A stretch of DNA of 64,000 bases from Parasponia andersonii (taxonomy: Eukaryota > Streptophyta > Magnoliopsida > Rosales > Cannabaceae). Made by a program: the position numbers and the translations under genes. A model generated the notes under the pieces. It was given only the letters and a program-made list of their open reading frames with translations, did not search any database and was not told the origin of the DNA. The stretch is from contig JXTB01000016.1 in assembly GCA_002914805.1 (NCBI GenBank), forward strand, positions 41,014-105,013. The letters run 5' to 3'. Shown one piece after another: positions 1-11,739 of this stretch (position 1 is its first letter; every line of letters begins with the position of its first letter).

Positions 1-389
1 TTACTGAGTTTTATACTCATAAATATTCTTACATTGCAGATGATACTGCTCATATGTGAGTTTGGAGGAGGAGCGCTGACTTTCTGACCACGGCTTGTGT
101 ATATGGGCATTTTGACGCTGTGGTTTCCTGAGAGACAATTTTGTACCTATTTTGTGTGTATGTGTACATTATGTATATTTTTATGAGAGATCCACTTCGT
201 GAGTACCTATATATGTATAAATTAGACTACGTATAATTATGAGTGGAATTTCCCATTTTATCCCATAAAGTTTAAAATGTTTTAATTTTCCCCGATTTTA
301 TCAGTTCTAAGTCGAGTGGCGTCTCCCGATCTCACTAAATATTTTTACGAATATCCTTACGTACGCATGTGGGATCGGGGGTTGTTACA
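1..389. mobile_element. Probable LTR retrotransposon LTR end (truncated by window edge)
   Basis: The stretch has no ORF and ends in a G-rich run followed by TTGTTACA at 382-389, which resembles the ...GTTACA 3' end of many plant LTRs. A moderately GC-rich segment (about 305-389) precedes it. Only one end is visible, no partner LTR or target duplication can be checked, and the assignment rests on resemblance alone. It could equally be another repeat type. Confidence 0.3.
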
Positions 390-848
390 TTTTCTTCCTA
401 ATTGCCAGCTGTAGGACAAAAATAATGATGAAGGCATAAAACCCTAATAAAAAGAGAAAAGAATGAGTTATTTATGTTGGGGAGAAAAAGTACATAGTTA
501 TAGCTTTTTACTTAGGAAGTTATGTTCTTAGTCTTTGAGCTGTAACTTGCGCAAAATAGAGTCAATTTATAATTTAAAAAAAAAAACATCTCAAGTAACG
601 GGAAGTTATGTCAAATCCAAGCCAAACCAATCTCAAACCCCATTTTATCTATCTTCTCTCTAACATCCAAAAGATCCTAAATAATATATGAAGTAATGAA
701 CTGTGAAATCAAATATTGATTATAGATAACACACCCACGCTTGCACTACCGATATATGCCAAAGGACTAATCGGATACCTAAGATTGGAGACCTATAACC
801 ACACCCAATCTCATGACAAGGGGAGGGATTGAAAACCTAATAACACTT
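390..848. other. Intergenic, no gene seen
   Basis: AT-rich sequence with short A runs between the putative LTR end and the hAT element. No ORF, RNA gene or clear repeat was recognised. The last eight bases (841-848, TAACACTT) are the likely left copy of the hAT target-site duplication. Confidence 0.6.
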
Positions 849-1117
849 AGGGGCGGCAATTTGTGTCTTCGTATTGTGTTGAGGTCCAGGCATTATAGGT
901 AAACTCTTGACACGAACACAACCCATTTAATAAACATGTCAAAATTTAAAACCCAAACACGACCTGTTTATATATGGGTTGACACAACATAACCCATCAA
1001 ACCCATTTATAAATAGGTTGTGTTGTATTATGTTAACCTGTTTAACATATATAGTACCTGTTTGACACGTTTAGGATATTTTTAACCTAATCGACACACA
1101 ACATCTAGACATAATTC

Positions 1118-1262
1118 AAAGTATGAAAGGTCTAAATAAGAATCTAAAAATATAATCTAAAGTATGAAAGGTCCAAATAAGAATCCAAAAACATTATCCA
1201 AAAAATAAAAGGTCCAAATAAGAATCTAAAAACATAATCTAAACATAGAATAATCCAAATAA
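1118..1262. repeat. Imperfect ~39-bp tandem repeat inside the hAT element
   Basis: Three to four units of a roughly 39-bp motif containing GAAAGGTCCAAATAAGAATC follow one another, with point differences and a degraded last unit. They lie between the left subterminal region and the transposase stop, so they are probably part of the transposon's non-coding 3' end. Confidence 0.7.
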
Positions 1263-1440
1263 GCATAAGCTATTACATTTTTCTGAAAGTTATTTTTCAA
1301 GTGCAACTGAACTTGAACTTTAAGCAGTATTTTCATCTTCATACAAGCTAAGTTGGCACACATCCTTTGTGAGCTCATCTATCACTTTAGTCGGACTTAA
1401 AGAACCATAAACTACATGAAAAACATAGAAGTTAATTTAG

Positions 1441-3513
1441 TTAATATAGAAAAAAAAAAAAAGAATCACACAATAAAGTAAAATGTACAATGTTACCTTT
1501 TATACCATATAACCAATCTCTTGCATAGATAATTACTTTAGTAGTAGTAAGTTTAAGTGTACTATGATATTGATCGAACACACGTCCACCAATACTAAAG
1601 ATAGATTCAGAAGGGACTGTTGAAATAAGAATACTTAAGACATCACAAGTCATTTTAGAAAGTTCAGGATAATGAAATTGATTAGATTTCCAAAAGGTAA
1701 GGATATCTAAATTTGAATTTCTTTTAAATCTTGACTTATCAAAGTAAAGCTCCAATTGTATTTTTTGACTAGAAGAAGAAAGCTTCAAATCTATCTCATC
1801 AAATTCTTAAATCAAAAAACATATAATTAAATATTTTTATATGCATAGTATTAAGATAACATATGTAAATTATTAAACAATAACATATACCTTGAAAGCT
1901 TCATCATTGATACTTCCTATGCATCTTATTGGTTTAATAAAGGTAGTTTGTTGTGAAAAATTTGTCGAACTTACGACTAATTGAGATTTATATTCATTGA
2001 ACAAAAGCTCCAACTTCTCTTTTCTTTCTCAAATGGCTCTACAAAATCCTTTCCATAAATCTTTTTATATGCAAATTCAACTGTTTTTAGCTTGTAACGA
2101 GGATCCAAAATATATGCTATGGCCAATGTCACATTAAACTCAGACCAATATTTTTAAAATTTTATCCATATGTGAGATGCCATAAACCTCATGTATTCAT
2201 CACTCTCCTCTTTGTAATGCTTTAACGTTAGACAACACTTATAAAGTATAAATTTGTTGTAGGATACTTTGAGCCTGAGAACTCAAGAGTTGCATCATAA
2301 AACATCTTTAAAAATTTTGTAATCTTTTCAATCTTTGCACATTCTAAATGTTAAAAAGGACGACAATAACATAAAGTACTCTCAAGCATTAGAAAGGTAG
2401 GATTCCACCTCATACTCACATCTTGACATAATCCTTTCTTGCTGCCTACTGACACTAAATCGATACACTCTTCAAAATTTTTGCTTCATAACTTGTGAGT
2501 ACTTAAGATATTTCATAGTATCATGTATCTTAATAATTGAAGCATCAATTTCCTTTAATCCATCTTGGATAATTAAATTTAATATATGTGCACAGCACTT
2601 CATGTGAAAGAATTCACCTTTGCAAATTAGAAATCCTTTCAAATGTAATTGTTCTTTCAACATGCCAATTGAAGCATTATTTACAATAGCGTTATCTAAA
2701 GTCACATTAAAAACCAACCCCCTATTCGCAAAACATGTTATAAAGCTTTTCAGGTAGTGTTATTCCATTATGTGGAGGTAGCATAAAACTAAAGTTCAAA
2801 ATATTTTTTTGTAACTTCCAATCAGTATCTACATAGTGTGCAGTAAGATAAATATACCCATCACTGGTCAAAAAAGATCACCCATCAAATGTGAAACATA
2901 TTCTACCTGGAACAGTCCCTAACAAACTTTTGATTCTTGCCTTTTCTTTACTGTAAACTTTAAATGCACCAACTTTTGTAGTATTCTTAGATGCTAATGT
3001 TATATCACGACACATATAGTCAAACAAAGCTATGATTCCTTCATACTCAACAAAATAAAAAGGCAAATCATGATTTATAATAGCTTCAATTATCAAATTA
3101 CAAAACTTTTTAGGATCTATTTTACGACTATGAAGAGTCATTTCACGAGATATTATTAATTAACCAATATCAGTAGTATCTCTCCTAACACAAGAGTCAA
3201 GGTGGCATTTTAAGTTACTTGTCTCATATTTACTATTAGAAAGGTACACTGAACCATATTTCTTGTACTTAACCCTTTGCTTTTTGTCTTTACTAACAGG
3301 TAACATATCAAAATTATTCTAAACTTCGGAGGTTAGCTTCCTCTTACGTGTTGGCTGACGATTAAACTTAGTACCACTTCTTGACTCAAACTCATCATGA
3401 CTTTCATCAACACCCAAGTCAATATTAATCAGTTCATTATTCTTCATTCTACACATAAAGATGAAAGTTAATTGAGTTAACATAGGAAATAATATATAGG
3501 AATTATAAAACAA
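1441..3513 (-). pseudogene. hAT transposase (BED zinc finger, RICESLEEPER-like), broken
   Basis: Reading right to left, the fragments are in the order of a hAT transposase. A basic N-terminal piece lies at 3319-3513. A degenerate BED finger follows near 3190-3290 (TSNLKCHLDSC, first cysteine pair lost). RNase H-like parts come next at 2878-3141 and 2472-2717, where FHMKCCAHILNLIIQDGL matches the conserved CxxHxLNLIVxDGL block. A DPRYKL segment (about 2100) is typical of the plant hAT middle region. The C-terminal dimerisation domain is at 1441-1788 (PSESIFSIGGRVFD...STL). Stops and frameshifts separate these pieces, so no functional transposase can be made. The family assignment is firm; exact limits are approximate. 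Confidence 0.85.
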
Positions 3514-3628
3514 AAAATAAAAAAAAAAAGTTGATTGAATGTGTAGTAAAAAAAATAAATGCTCTTAGAAAAATGATTGACTCGCATTCTTGTTAGCTAG
3601 TTAATATTATCTTTCTACTAACAACAAA

Positions 3629-3925
3629 ACTTCTTATATACCCTAGTGGATTCATGACATCATCCTCCATTTATATCCTAACTTATCAAAAATTTGGAAG
3701 GACTCCATTAATTGCTTATCATCAACTATGTAATACTGTGATATAAATTAATGTAACTCAACCTTTTGAATAATAATAAGACTTCTTATATACCTTAGTA
3801 GATTCATGACATCATTCTCCATTAACATCCTAACCTAACAAAAATTTAGAAAGACTCTATTAATTACTTATCAATCATGTAATATAATGATGTAATCATG
3901 CAAATTAATGTGACTAAACTTTGTG
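3629..3925. repeat. 152-bp tandem duplication upstream of the transposase start
   Basis: ACTTCTTATATACC begins at 3629 and again at 3781. The two units (3629-3780 and 3781 to about 3925) share GATTCATGACATCAT and CAAAAATTT blocks with scattered differences, so the duplication is old. It lies just 5' of the transposase relic. Confidence 0.75.
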
Positions 3926-4254
3926 ACCTGGCTACCTATTCTACTAAAGAATATTATTATATTAAGTGTTAAATTTTATCTAAATCTTTCTAATTTTTTT
4001 TCATAAAACTAATAAAGAATATCACAGAATAAATGTCTTGCATCTACCAAAATAAGTAGTATTATGAAAAAGCAATGAAGGAATGAGAAAAGAAGATAAA
4101 GAATCAAATTATTAAACAATACGTAGTGCTCTTGGTTTTATCATTGTGATCAATCTCAAATAGATTTAATTAACATTTGTAGCTATCCGAATTTTCTATT
4201 TTGATTTCTTTGAATTTCTTTTCCTTGTGAAAAAAAAAATTAACAGAAGAAAAG

Positions 4255-4344
4255 ATGGCTCTAGAATTGGTGGGTGAAGCTCTTCTTTCGACTTCCTTTC
4301 AAGTACTGTTTGAAAGGTTGAGTTCTAGTGAGGTTCTAGTCTGA
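4255..4344 (+). pseudogene. Fragment of a CC-NBS-LRR (RPP13-like) gene start
   Basis: An ATG at 4255 opens a 29-codon frame beginning MALELVGEALLSTSFQVLF and ending at TGA 4342-4344. This matches the N-terminus of the plant coiled-coil NLR group annotated as putative disease resistance RPP13-like protein 1, whose members typically start with an Ala/Leu-Val-Gly-Gly-Ala-hydrophobic pattern followed by a QVLFDRL-like helix. The A-rich stretch just upstream (4231-4254) could be the original leader. No NB-ARC or LRR sequence follows, so it is a relic. It lies inside the hAT inverted repeats and on the opposite strand to the transposase, which suggests capture by the transposon. The match is short, and the identity is a recognition, not a search result. 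Confidence 0.5.
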
Positions 4345-5413
4345 CATTGGTAGAGAAGAAATCCCAGAATTTGTTCATGATTTTTTAGCTTTAGAATTTC
4401 AAGCTTCATTGTTCAGTGGGAATACCATGTGATTTTTCTATCTTTTTCTTTCTTTTAACATGGAGTATCTAGTTTCTATAACAAGAGAACTATAATCAGT
4501 ACATTCAATTAAATAACTCAAAAAAACATAATCATAAATGCTCATCTACATCTCAACAAACAAAAATCATCATATTATTTTATTATAAAAATATTAGTTC
4601 TCCTTCATTTCTCTGTTTTCTGACAAACTAAACATCATAAACTAAAATCAAAAACAAATTAGCACCGGCACAAAACAACTTACTCAAGTGTCAACCATAC
4701 TCAAAATTCACTTAAAATCATATAAAAAATCTCCGAAAAAATGAAAGAAAATAATAAAAAAAAATATGGTACATACGTGGATGGTGTGTCTCATTGCTAA
4801 AGTTAGTAACCAAAATTGAAGAATGAGAGCCATTCCTCTATTCGTAGAGGTTTAGGTCGTCGACAAAAAGCTTGAAAGACTCAAAACTTCAATTGATTTC
4901 ATCGAGTTTGTCTTCAACATCTCTGGATAACTATGGGTTCTTAGAGTAGATGAGTCTTAGATCTAACTAGAGAGAATGAGATGAAGAAAAGAAAATGAAA
5001 GTGGGGGCAGGGAGAGCAAACTAGAGAAGTAAAGATCGTAGACTCAAAAAGAATAAAAGATGAAATTAGTAATGTGAATCATTTGATGTATTGTTAGGGT
5101 TGTTAGGGTTAGAGATAATGGATTGAGCTTCATTGAGAAATTTGGGCTAGAAGAAATATTTAATATATAAAAGCAAGCTCAAGTATGAAACAAATATAAA
5201 TTATAAAAATACCAATTTATTTTTAAACGGGTTAAATCGTGTCATTTTCGGGTTATGCAGGTTAACCTAAAAATAACACGTTTAATAAACGGGTTACACG
5301 GTCAACCTGAAAATGACCCAAACCTATTTAGGCAAAACTTAAATCCGTTTATGTCATACGGGTTTGAGTCATGTTATTGTGTTTGACCCATATTACCGCC
5401 CCTAATTACACTT

Positions 5414-6309
5414 TACTTTTATCTTTTATTGTTTACTATTTCCAAATATATTCTATTTGACATTACATTTACGACAATTAATTTATGCTAAAAATTGATA
5501 CAAGAAAATTAACAAGGACAGACTACAGCACAACAAATTTCTATTTGAGCCTACTCAAGTACATCTGGTCTGGTTTGTTGGATTAAGATCGAGCGTCGTA
5601 TATTTAAGCCCTCTTTATGAGGGGAAAAGTTAATGCTCTAGGTTAGACAACCCTTATCACAATATTAGTGAAGGGTAGTCCCTATATTTGTGACCATTAT
5701 TTATGAATTTTCAAAGACCAAGTCATCAGTCACTTTAAAAAAGTCATTTTGAAAAAGTCATTTTTGCTAGTTAGGTCCATTTCTCTTTAAGTTATAATTT
5801 GGACCATCATGATGTATAATTGAGTTATAACTTGAAAAGATTATTTTACAAAATATTTTAAAAGGTAGGACTTTATGTAAAAGTTCTCTACCAAATAGGT
5901 TATTTTGCAAAGAGCCCATAATTATTCCAAGTGCATAAATATGTTATTTGTTCATGGCTCCTTTTGTCCACATCGGAATATTAAAATAGACGAAAATCCT
6001 TCTGAAGAAAATGAATAGAGTCACAAATGATTTGGTTTGATATCATGTTTACATCCACGAGTTTCCACTATCTAGATTAACAATTGTTACAATTAGAATT
6101 TGTGCAAAGTTTGTAGGTAGTATTCTCTTTGAGTAGAGACTATTATTTAGAAATGGTTGCACATATTTATAATTGTGTTCATGTTAGTTTTTCCTAATTA
6201 ATCTCATCAATGACTAAGCTGTGACCCATTTGGGATTACAACTAAAGTGTTGTTTAGGAATTATTAAAAAGGTTCAAAAATAGGTGGATAACAAAGGCGT
6301 TTTGTATTC
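5414..6309. other. Intergenic, with left copy of a direct repeat
   Basis: No gene is seen. Positions about 6190-6305 are similar in the same orientation to about 11570-11690 on the far side of the copia element; shared blocks include AATTAATCTCATCAATG and AATAGGTGGATAACAAA. The last five bases (6305-6309, TATTC) are the probable left target-site duplication of the copia element. Confidence 0.6.
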
Positions 6310-6846
6310 TATTAGAAGATCAGCTTTGCGGAAGCGATAACACACAGTTAAAATACGAGTTGAGAAAATTTGGGTATGAAAAAAATAAGGCACACAAAAG
6401 AATTAACGTGGTTCAACCAATTTAGACTACGTCCACGGATAAAGTTGTGAAGAATTTCACTATGAAAAGGAGATTACAACTCACTTCTCTCTAAATACAG
6501 GGAGAGAACAAATGAACCTCTCTCTCTCTCTCTTGAAATAGGAGAAAACACTTTCTCTATATAATTTAGGAAAAAATAAGTGGGATACTAAGAGGAATTC
6601 CTAAGCTTGAATTCTCTCTTAGAAAGGAAGAGGATTTAGAATGATATACAAAACAAGTAATGAAGCCATCTATATTTATAGAACTTGAAAGGTAGTGTGA
6701 ATACCATCTTTTACTATTGCTATTATGGCTACTCTTTTCACTATTGCTATTACGGCTGTCATTTTTACTATTCCTATTGCGGCTATCTTTTTTCACTATT
6801 CTTATTACGGCTGGTTGGTGAACTGCAATTGTTAATTTGTTCAACA
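6310..6846 (-). repeat. Copia 3' LTR (minus sense)
   Basis: Aligns end to end with 10975-11512. It shares GCTTTGCGGAAGCGATAACA near its left edge and GCAATTGTT near its right edge. The left terminal TG has mutated to TA; the right end is intact (...TTCAACA). A polypurine tract candidate, AAGTGAGAAAA on the minus strand, abuts it at about 6847-6857. Confidence 0.9.
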
Positions 6847-6964
6847 TTTTCTCACTTGAAGACTTGATTTTAATCATGTCTTCACACTTGATAAATCTCT
6901 CTTTTTTTCCTTTATCAATTCTTCATGCTGCTTATATTTCTGCTAGGTCATATAAAGATCTACA

Positions 6965-9900
6965 CTATTGGAACTTATTAGTGTTGATTGATTTGGTTAA
7001 AGCATTTGCTAGGTTCTCCTTTGTATGAATCTTCTTCATGTCCACACTTCCATCTTCTACTACTTCTCGAAAAAAGTGATATTGAACACCAATGTGCTTT
7101 GTCTTGGAATGAAAGGTTGGATTCCTTGCAATGTGCAAGGCACTCTGACTATCACAAAATAGAGGAATCTTTTCTTGTTTGTGCCTGAGCTCCTCCAATA
7201 ACCTTTGAATCCAAATAGCCTCTTTACAAGCTTGTGTAACCGCCATGTATTCTGCTTCTGTTGTAGATAAAGCCACAATAGTTTGTAGTTTCGAAACCCA
7301 GTTTACAACTCCTTCTGCAAGAGTAAACACATAGCCTGTAGTAGATTTTCGTTTGTCAAAATCACCCGCAAAATCTGAATTAATATATCCTCTGACAGTA
7401 AATTATGATCCTCCGTAACATAATGCAGCATCTGAGGTTCCTTTGATGCATCTCAGAATTCTCTTCACAGCATTTCAATGATTTCCACCAGGATTCGCCA
7501 TATAACTGCTCCCATTGCTTGTGCAATGTCTGGTCTTGTACATATCATAGTGAACATTAGGCTTCTCACTGCTGATGCATAAGGTACTCGAGATATCTCC
7601 ATCCTCTCTACTTCATTACTAGGACACATCCTGGAGGATAGCTTGAAGTTAATAGGAAGTGGGGTAGAAATCGATTTACAATCTTGCATATTGAAGCGGC
7701 GCAAGATTTTCTTCAAATAATTCTTCTGAGAAAGTCGAATCTTCCCGTTACCTCTATCTCGGTGAATTTGCATCCTTAGAATCTTGTTTCCTGATCCCAA
7801 GTCCTTCATATCAAATTCCCTAGCTAACTGTGCCTTCAATTCTTGGATTCTGCCTTTGTTGGAGCCCGCTACCAATATGTCATCCACGTACAACAATAAG
7901 ATAATGAAGTCACTATCTTTATCAAACCTCCTGAAGTATGTGTAGTGGTCTGAACTGAGTCTGTTATACCCAAGGCTTATGATGAAGGAATCAAATCTCT
8001 TATACCGACACCTTGGCACCTGTTTAAGACCGTATTGAGATTTGTTCAACCTGCAAACCAAGTTCTCCTTGCCTGTTTTAGCAAAACCTTCTGGTTAGAG
8101 CATATAAATCTCTTCTTCAAGTTCTCTATGAAGAAAAACAGCTTTCACATCTAACTGCTTTAGATGTAGGTCAAATGTAGCACATATCGCTAGAACCACT
8201 CTAACTATTGTCAGTCGAACTATAGGTGAAAATATCTCATTGAAGTCAATACCTTCTTTCTGAGCGTATCCTTTTACCACTAATCTAGCACGATATCGCT
8301 CCACTTGATCATTGCTATCACGCTTGATCTTGTAGACCCATTTGCTGCCAATAGCCTTCCTTCTTTGTGGTAGCGAAACAAGATCCCATGTTTTGTTCTT
8401 GTGAAGGGCTTCAATCTCTTCTTGCATTGCTGTCATCCATAGGGATACATTCGGAATTTTAGTAGCCTCATCGAAAGTTGTTGGCTCTCTATCCTCTGTT
8501 AGAAGACAGTATGCAATATTGCTCTCAGTGATATAATCCGAGTGCCATGCCGGTGTTCTTCTCTCATGAGTTGACTGACGAATTTCAGAAGCGTCTTCCT
8601 CGACTGGTTCTTCTACTTCGTGCTATGGTGCTACTTCAGAAAAATCTGAATCTTTAGTATTCTTTTTTACCTGAACTGTAGTAGTTTCTAGTTTGCTATC
8701 GTCTCCGTTCTCTTGCAGTTTATTCTCTACAAATATCACATCTCTGTTGATGACAACCTTATGGGAGTAAGATCCCATAAGCGATATCCCTTGACTCCAT
8801 CAGCATATCCCAAGAGTACACACTTTCTGGACTTTGAATCCAGTTTTGTGATTTCTTGAGTATTGTACGTCACATAAATAGGACATCCAAACATATGCAA
8901 GCGAGAATATTCAACTGGCTTATCAGTCCATATCTCCATCAGTGTCTTCAGATCAATTGCTGTTGATAGAGATCGATTGATCACATAACAGGCAGTTTTG
9001 ACTACTTCTGCCCAGAATGTCTTGGGTAGACCTACAGCTTTCAACATTGCTCTTGTTCTTTCCAACAAGGTTCTATTCATCTACTCTGCCACTCCATTTT
9101 GTTAAGGAGTGTACGCCACTATGAACCGCCTCTTGATACCTTCTTGTTGACAGAAGTTATCAAATTCATCGCTTGTATATTCTCCTCCATTGTCCGCCCT
9201 TAAACACTTAATCTTTTCTCCAGATTCAAGCTCTATCCGTGCTTTGAATTTTTTGAAGACTGAAAACACATCTGCCTTCCTCTTGATAGGATGCACCCAG
9301 CATCTCCTAGAGTGATCATCAATAAAAGATACAAAGTATCTAGCTCCTCCTAGGGACATTACTTGTGCTTACCAAACATCAGAGTGAACCAAGTCTAGAA
9401 CTTTTTTACTTTTAGATTGGATGTACTAAACTTTAATCTATGTTGTTTGCTTGTGACACAATACTCACAAAAAGGTAAAGATACCTTTGTGAGACCAGGA
9501 AGTAACCTTCGTTCAGAGAGAATCTTCAAGCCTCATTCCGATATATGGCCAAGTTGATGCCACATCATCGTTGATTCTTCTCCAGAATTTATTGAAGCAA
9601 CTGATGCCTCCGCTTCCATCAGTATATCTCCTTTAAGCATGTATAGATTTACTGCGATTTTCTCCGCCTTCATTACTATAGGCACGCCCTTCATAATCTT
9701 CATGATCCCATTCTCGACACGAGTTTTGCAACCAAGGTTATCTAATTATCCCAAAGATAATAGATTTTTCTTCAGGCTCTTCATATGTCGCACCTCTTGA
9801 ATAGTACGAATAGCACCATCGTACATCTTTATCTTGATAGTACCAATCCTAGCGATCTCTAAGGCATGATCGTTACCCATGAATACAGATCCTCCAGAGA

Positions 9901-10825
9901 CAGGTTCATATGTGTGAAACCATTCTCTGTGAGAAGTCATATGCCATGTTGCTCCCGAATCCACTAACCAAACATCAGTGAGTTGTTTTCTGTCCTTAGA
10001 AATTATTGCTGCTTCACTATATAGGATTTCTCTATCATCTGAAATACTTGCAACATTCCCCTGAGCATTTGATGACTCGGGGTCCTTCCCTCTGGAATCT
10101 CTATTTTTCTTGAGTTGCCAACACTCCCTTTTGACGTGCCATTTCTTGCCACAGTGATAACACTTGATATTCTTCTTACTTCTTGACTCTGATCTACCAT
10201 GACTCTGACTCTCACTGGGGCCACATTCCGTTGATCTTCCTCTCATTGTCAAAGCCTCTGTTTGTTACGAACTTGCTAATCTGTCTTCCTTGTTCTTATA
10301 CCGATTTTCTTCTTCGAGAATAGTAGCTTTAAGATCGTTGAAAACTAGAGTTGTAACATTGCTAGTCATATTTATGATGAGTTGATCATACGAATCAAGT
10401 AGACTTTGAAGTAAGATTTCTACATATTCATTATCCTCTATTTTATGCTCCAATGTTGTGAGCTGTGAGAATAGAGTATTGAAGGTGTTGATGTGATCGG
10501 TCACCGTTGTTAATTCCGTCATCCGAAGAGTATAAAGCCTTCTCTTTAAGAAAATTTTGTTGTGTAGAGACTTAGCCTAATACAACTTTGTCAGTGTATC
10601 CCATATCTCCTTGGCTGACTTCTTCTCCTCAATGCTCGACAGGACTCTATCTCTAGCACCAGTTGTAAGTTAGCGACAATCCCATCTTTTATCATCAGTA
10701 ATCTTAGCAGGTCTTTCCTCAATTACTGCTAGGCAATTATCTTCTCTCAAGATTGCCTTTATTTTCATTTTCCACAAAGAGAAATTGCTCCCATTAAACT
10801 TCTCAATATCGAATTTTGTCGTCAT
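6965..10825 (-). pseudogene. Copia gag-pol, broken by stops and frameshifts
   Basis: Gag starts at an ATG at 10825 (minus) with the conserved F-x-G-x-NF-x-x-W block and continues through 10265-10522. A CCHC zinc knuckle (CYHCGKKWHVKREC) and the protease site (WLVDSGATWHM) are in 9746-10252. Integrase core pieces are at 9102-9359 (FIDDHSRRCWV, LRADNGGEY) and 8736-9080. Reverse transcriptase is at 8095-8436 and 7465-8061, with the catalytic motif YVDD. RNase H is at 6965-7330 (STTEAEYMA, CDSQSAL, HTKENLADA-like end). At least five interruptions separate the segments, so no polyprotein can be made. Individual domains remain clearly recognisable. Confidence 0.93.
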
Positions 10826-10861
10826 TTTTGTTCACCATGATTTGTTCAATTACCACCGTTT

Positions 10862-10951
10862 CACTGTATGTGAACAGTACTGTATACGTGAATAGTACCA
10901 TATACGTGAACGGTATCGTATACGTGAATAGTTGTATATGTGAATAGTACT
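10862..10951 (-). repeat. 18-bp minisatellite in the copia leader
   Basis: Five head-to-tail units of about 18 bp with the core GTATACGTGAATAGTAC lie between the primer binding site and gag. Each unit contains TGAACAGTA or TGAATAGTA. The repeat is absent from the LTRs, so it belongs to the untranslated leader. Confidence 0.8.
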
Positions 10952-10960
10952 CCAACCAAT

Positions 10961-10973
10961 GGCTTTGATACCA
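10961..10973 (-). other. Primer binding site (initiator Met tRNA)
   Basis: On the minus strand the bases just downstream of the LTR read TGGTATCAAAGCC, the usual plant copia primer binding site complementary to the 3' end of initiator methionine tRNA (one base from the common TGGTATCAGAGC). It starts one base from the LTR end at 10975. Confidence 0.88.
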
Positions 10974-10974
10974 T

Positions 10975-11512
10975 TGTTAGGATATTGGCTTTGCGGAAGC
11001 GATAACACACAGCTAAAATATGAGTTGAGAAAATTTGGGTAAAATGAAAAAAAAAATAAGGCACACAAAAGAATTAACGTGGTTCACCCAATTTAGGCTA
11101 CGTCCACGGATAAGGCTGTGAAGAATTTCACTATGAAAAAGAGATTACAACTTACTTCTCTCTAAATACAAGGAGAGAACAAATGAACTTCTCTCTCTTG
11201 AAATATGAGAAAACACTCTCTCTAAACAATTTAGGAAAAAACAAGTGGGACACTAAGAGAAATTCCTATGCTTGAATTCTCTCTTAGAAAGAAAAATGAT
11301 TTAGAATGGGATGCAAAATAAGTGATGAAGCCCTCCGCATTTATCGAACTTGAAAGGTAGTGTAAATACCATCTTTTACTATTGTTATTATGGCTGCTCT
11401 TTTCACTATTGCTATTGCGACTACCTTTTTTACTATTCTTATTACGGCTGCTTTTTTTCACTATTTCTATTACGACTGGTTAGTGAGCTGCAATTGTTGA
11501 TTTGTTCTAACA
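10975..11512 (-). repeat. Copia 5' LTR (minus sense)
   Basis: Intact TG (10975) and CA (11512) ends with the inner inverted terminal bases TGTTA/TAACA. It is 538 bp, against 537 bp for the partner LTR at 6310-6846. It supplies the promoter side of the element. Confidence 0.92.
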
Positions 11513-11569
11513 TATTTTATATTTTTTACTACGACCTATTTATAGTTACGTTGTGGGTGGAGTTGCCCA

Positions 11570-11690
11570 ATTAATCTCATCAATGGCTAAAGCCTCAAAT
11601 TCCTTTTGGGATAGCAGCTAGAGAGTTGCTTTATGATTCTAAAAGCTATTGAGAAATAGGTGGATAACAAAAAAGTTCACATATAATAAA
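11570..11690. repeat. Right copy of the direct repeat flanking the copia element
   Basis: Resembles 6190-6305 in the same orientation, with shared AATTAATCTCATCAATG, TTTTGGGAT/TTTGGGAT and AATAGGTGGATAACAAA blocks in the same order. Similarity by eye is moderate and interrupted by small indels. Confidence 0.6.
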
Positions 11691-11739
11691 TTCTGTTTTT
11701 AGCCGACAGGCTTTAACAAACATCCATGGATCCAGCACA

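Larger units (their letters stand above)
849..5405 (-). mobile_element. hAT-superfamily DNA transposon, decayed
   Basis: The ends carry a short inverted repeat: GGGGCGGCAAT near 850 on the left and ATTACCGCCCC ending near 5402 on the right (one mismatch). Eight-base flanks TAACACTT (841-848) and TTACACTT (5406-5413) differ at one base, matching the 8-bp target duplication typical of hAT; the exact boundary may shift by two bases. Subterminal regions (about 895-1085 and 5225-5390) are rich in short motifs such as GGGTTA, AACGGGTT and GACCCA in both orientations, as expected for transposase-binding subterminal repeats. The transposase relic lies on the minus strand at 1441-3513. About 1.4 kb between its N-terminus and the right end (3930-5200) is unrelated to transposase and holds an NLR gene fragment. 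Confidence 0.78.
6310..11512 (-). mobile_element. Ty1/copia LTR retrotransposon, complete but defective
   Basis: Two direct LTRs (6310-6846 and 10975-11512) flank an internal region whose genes run on the minus strand in the copia order gag, protease, integrase, reverse transcriptase, RNase H. A primer binding site complementary to initiator methionine tRNA lies next to the 5' LTR (minus sense) at 10961-10973. Flanking pentamers TATTC (6305-6309) and TATTT (11513-11517) match at four of five bases, consistent with a 5-bp target duplication. The LTRs differ by many substitutions and small indels and the coding region is full of stops, so the insertion is old. Integrase before reverse transcriptase identifies Ty1/copia; the protein style is close to the TNT 1-94 group. 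Confidence 0.92.
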
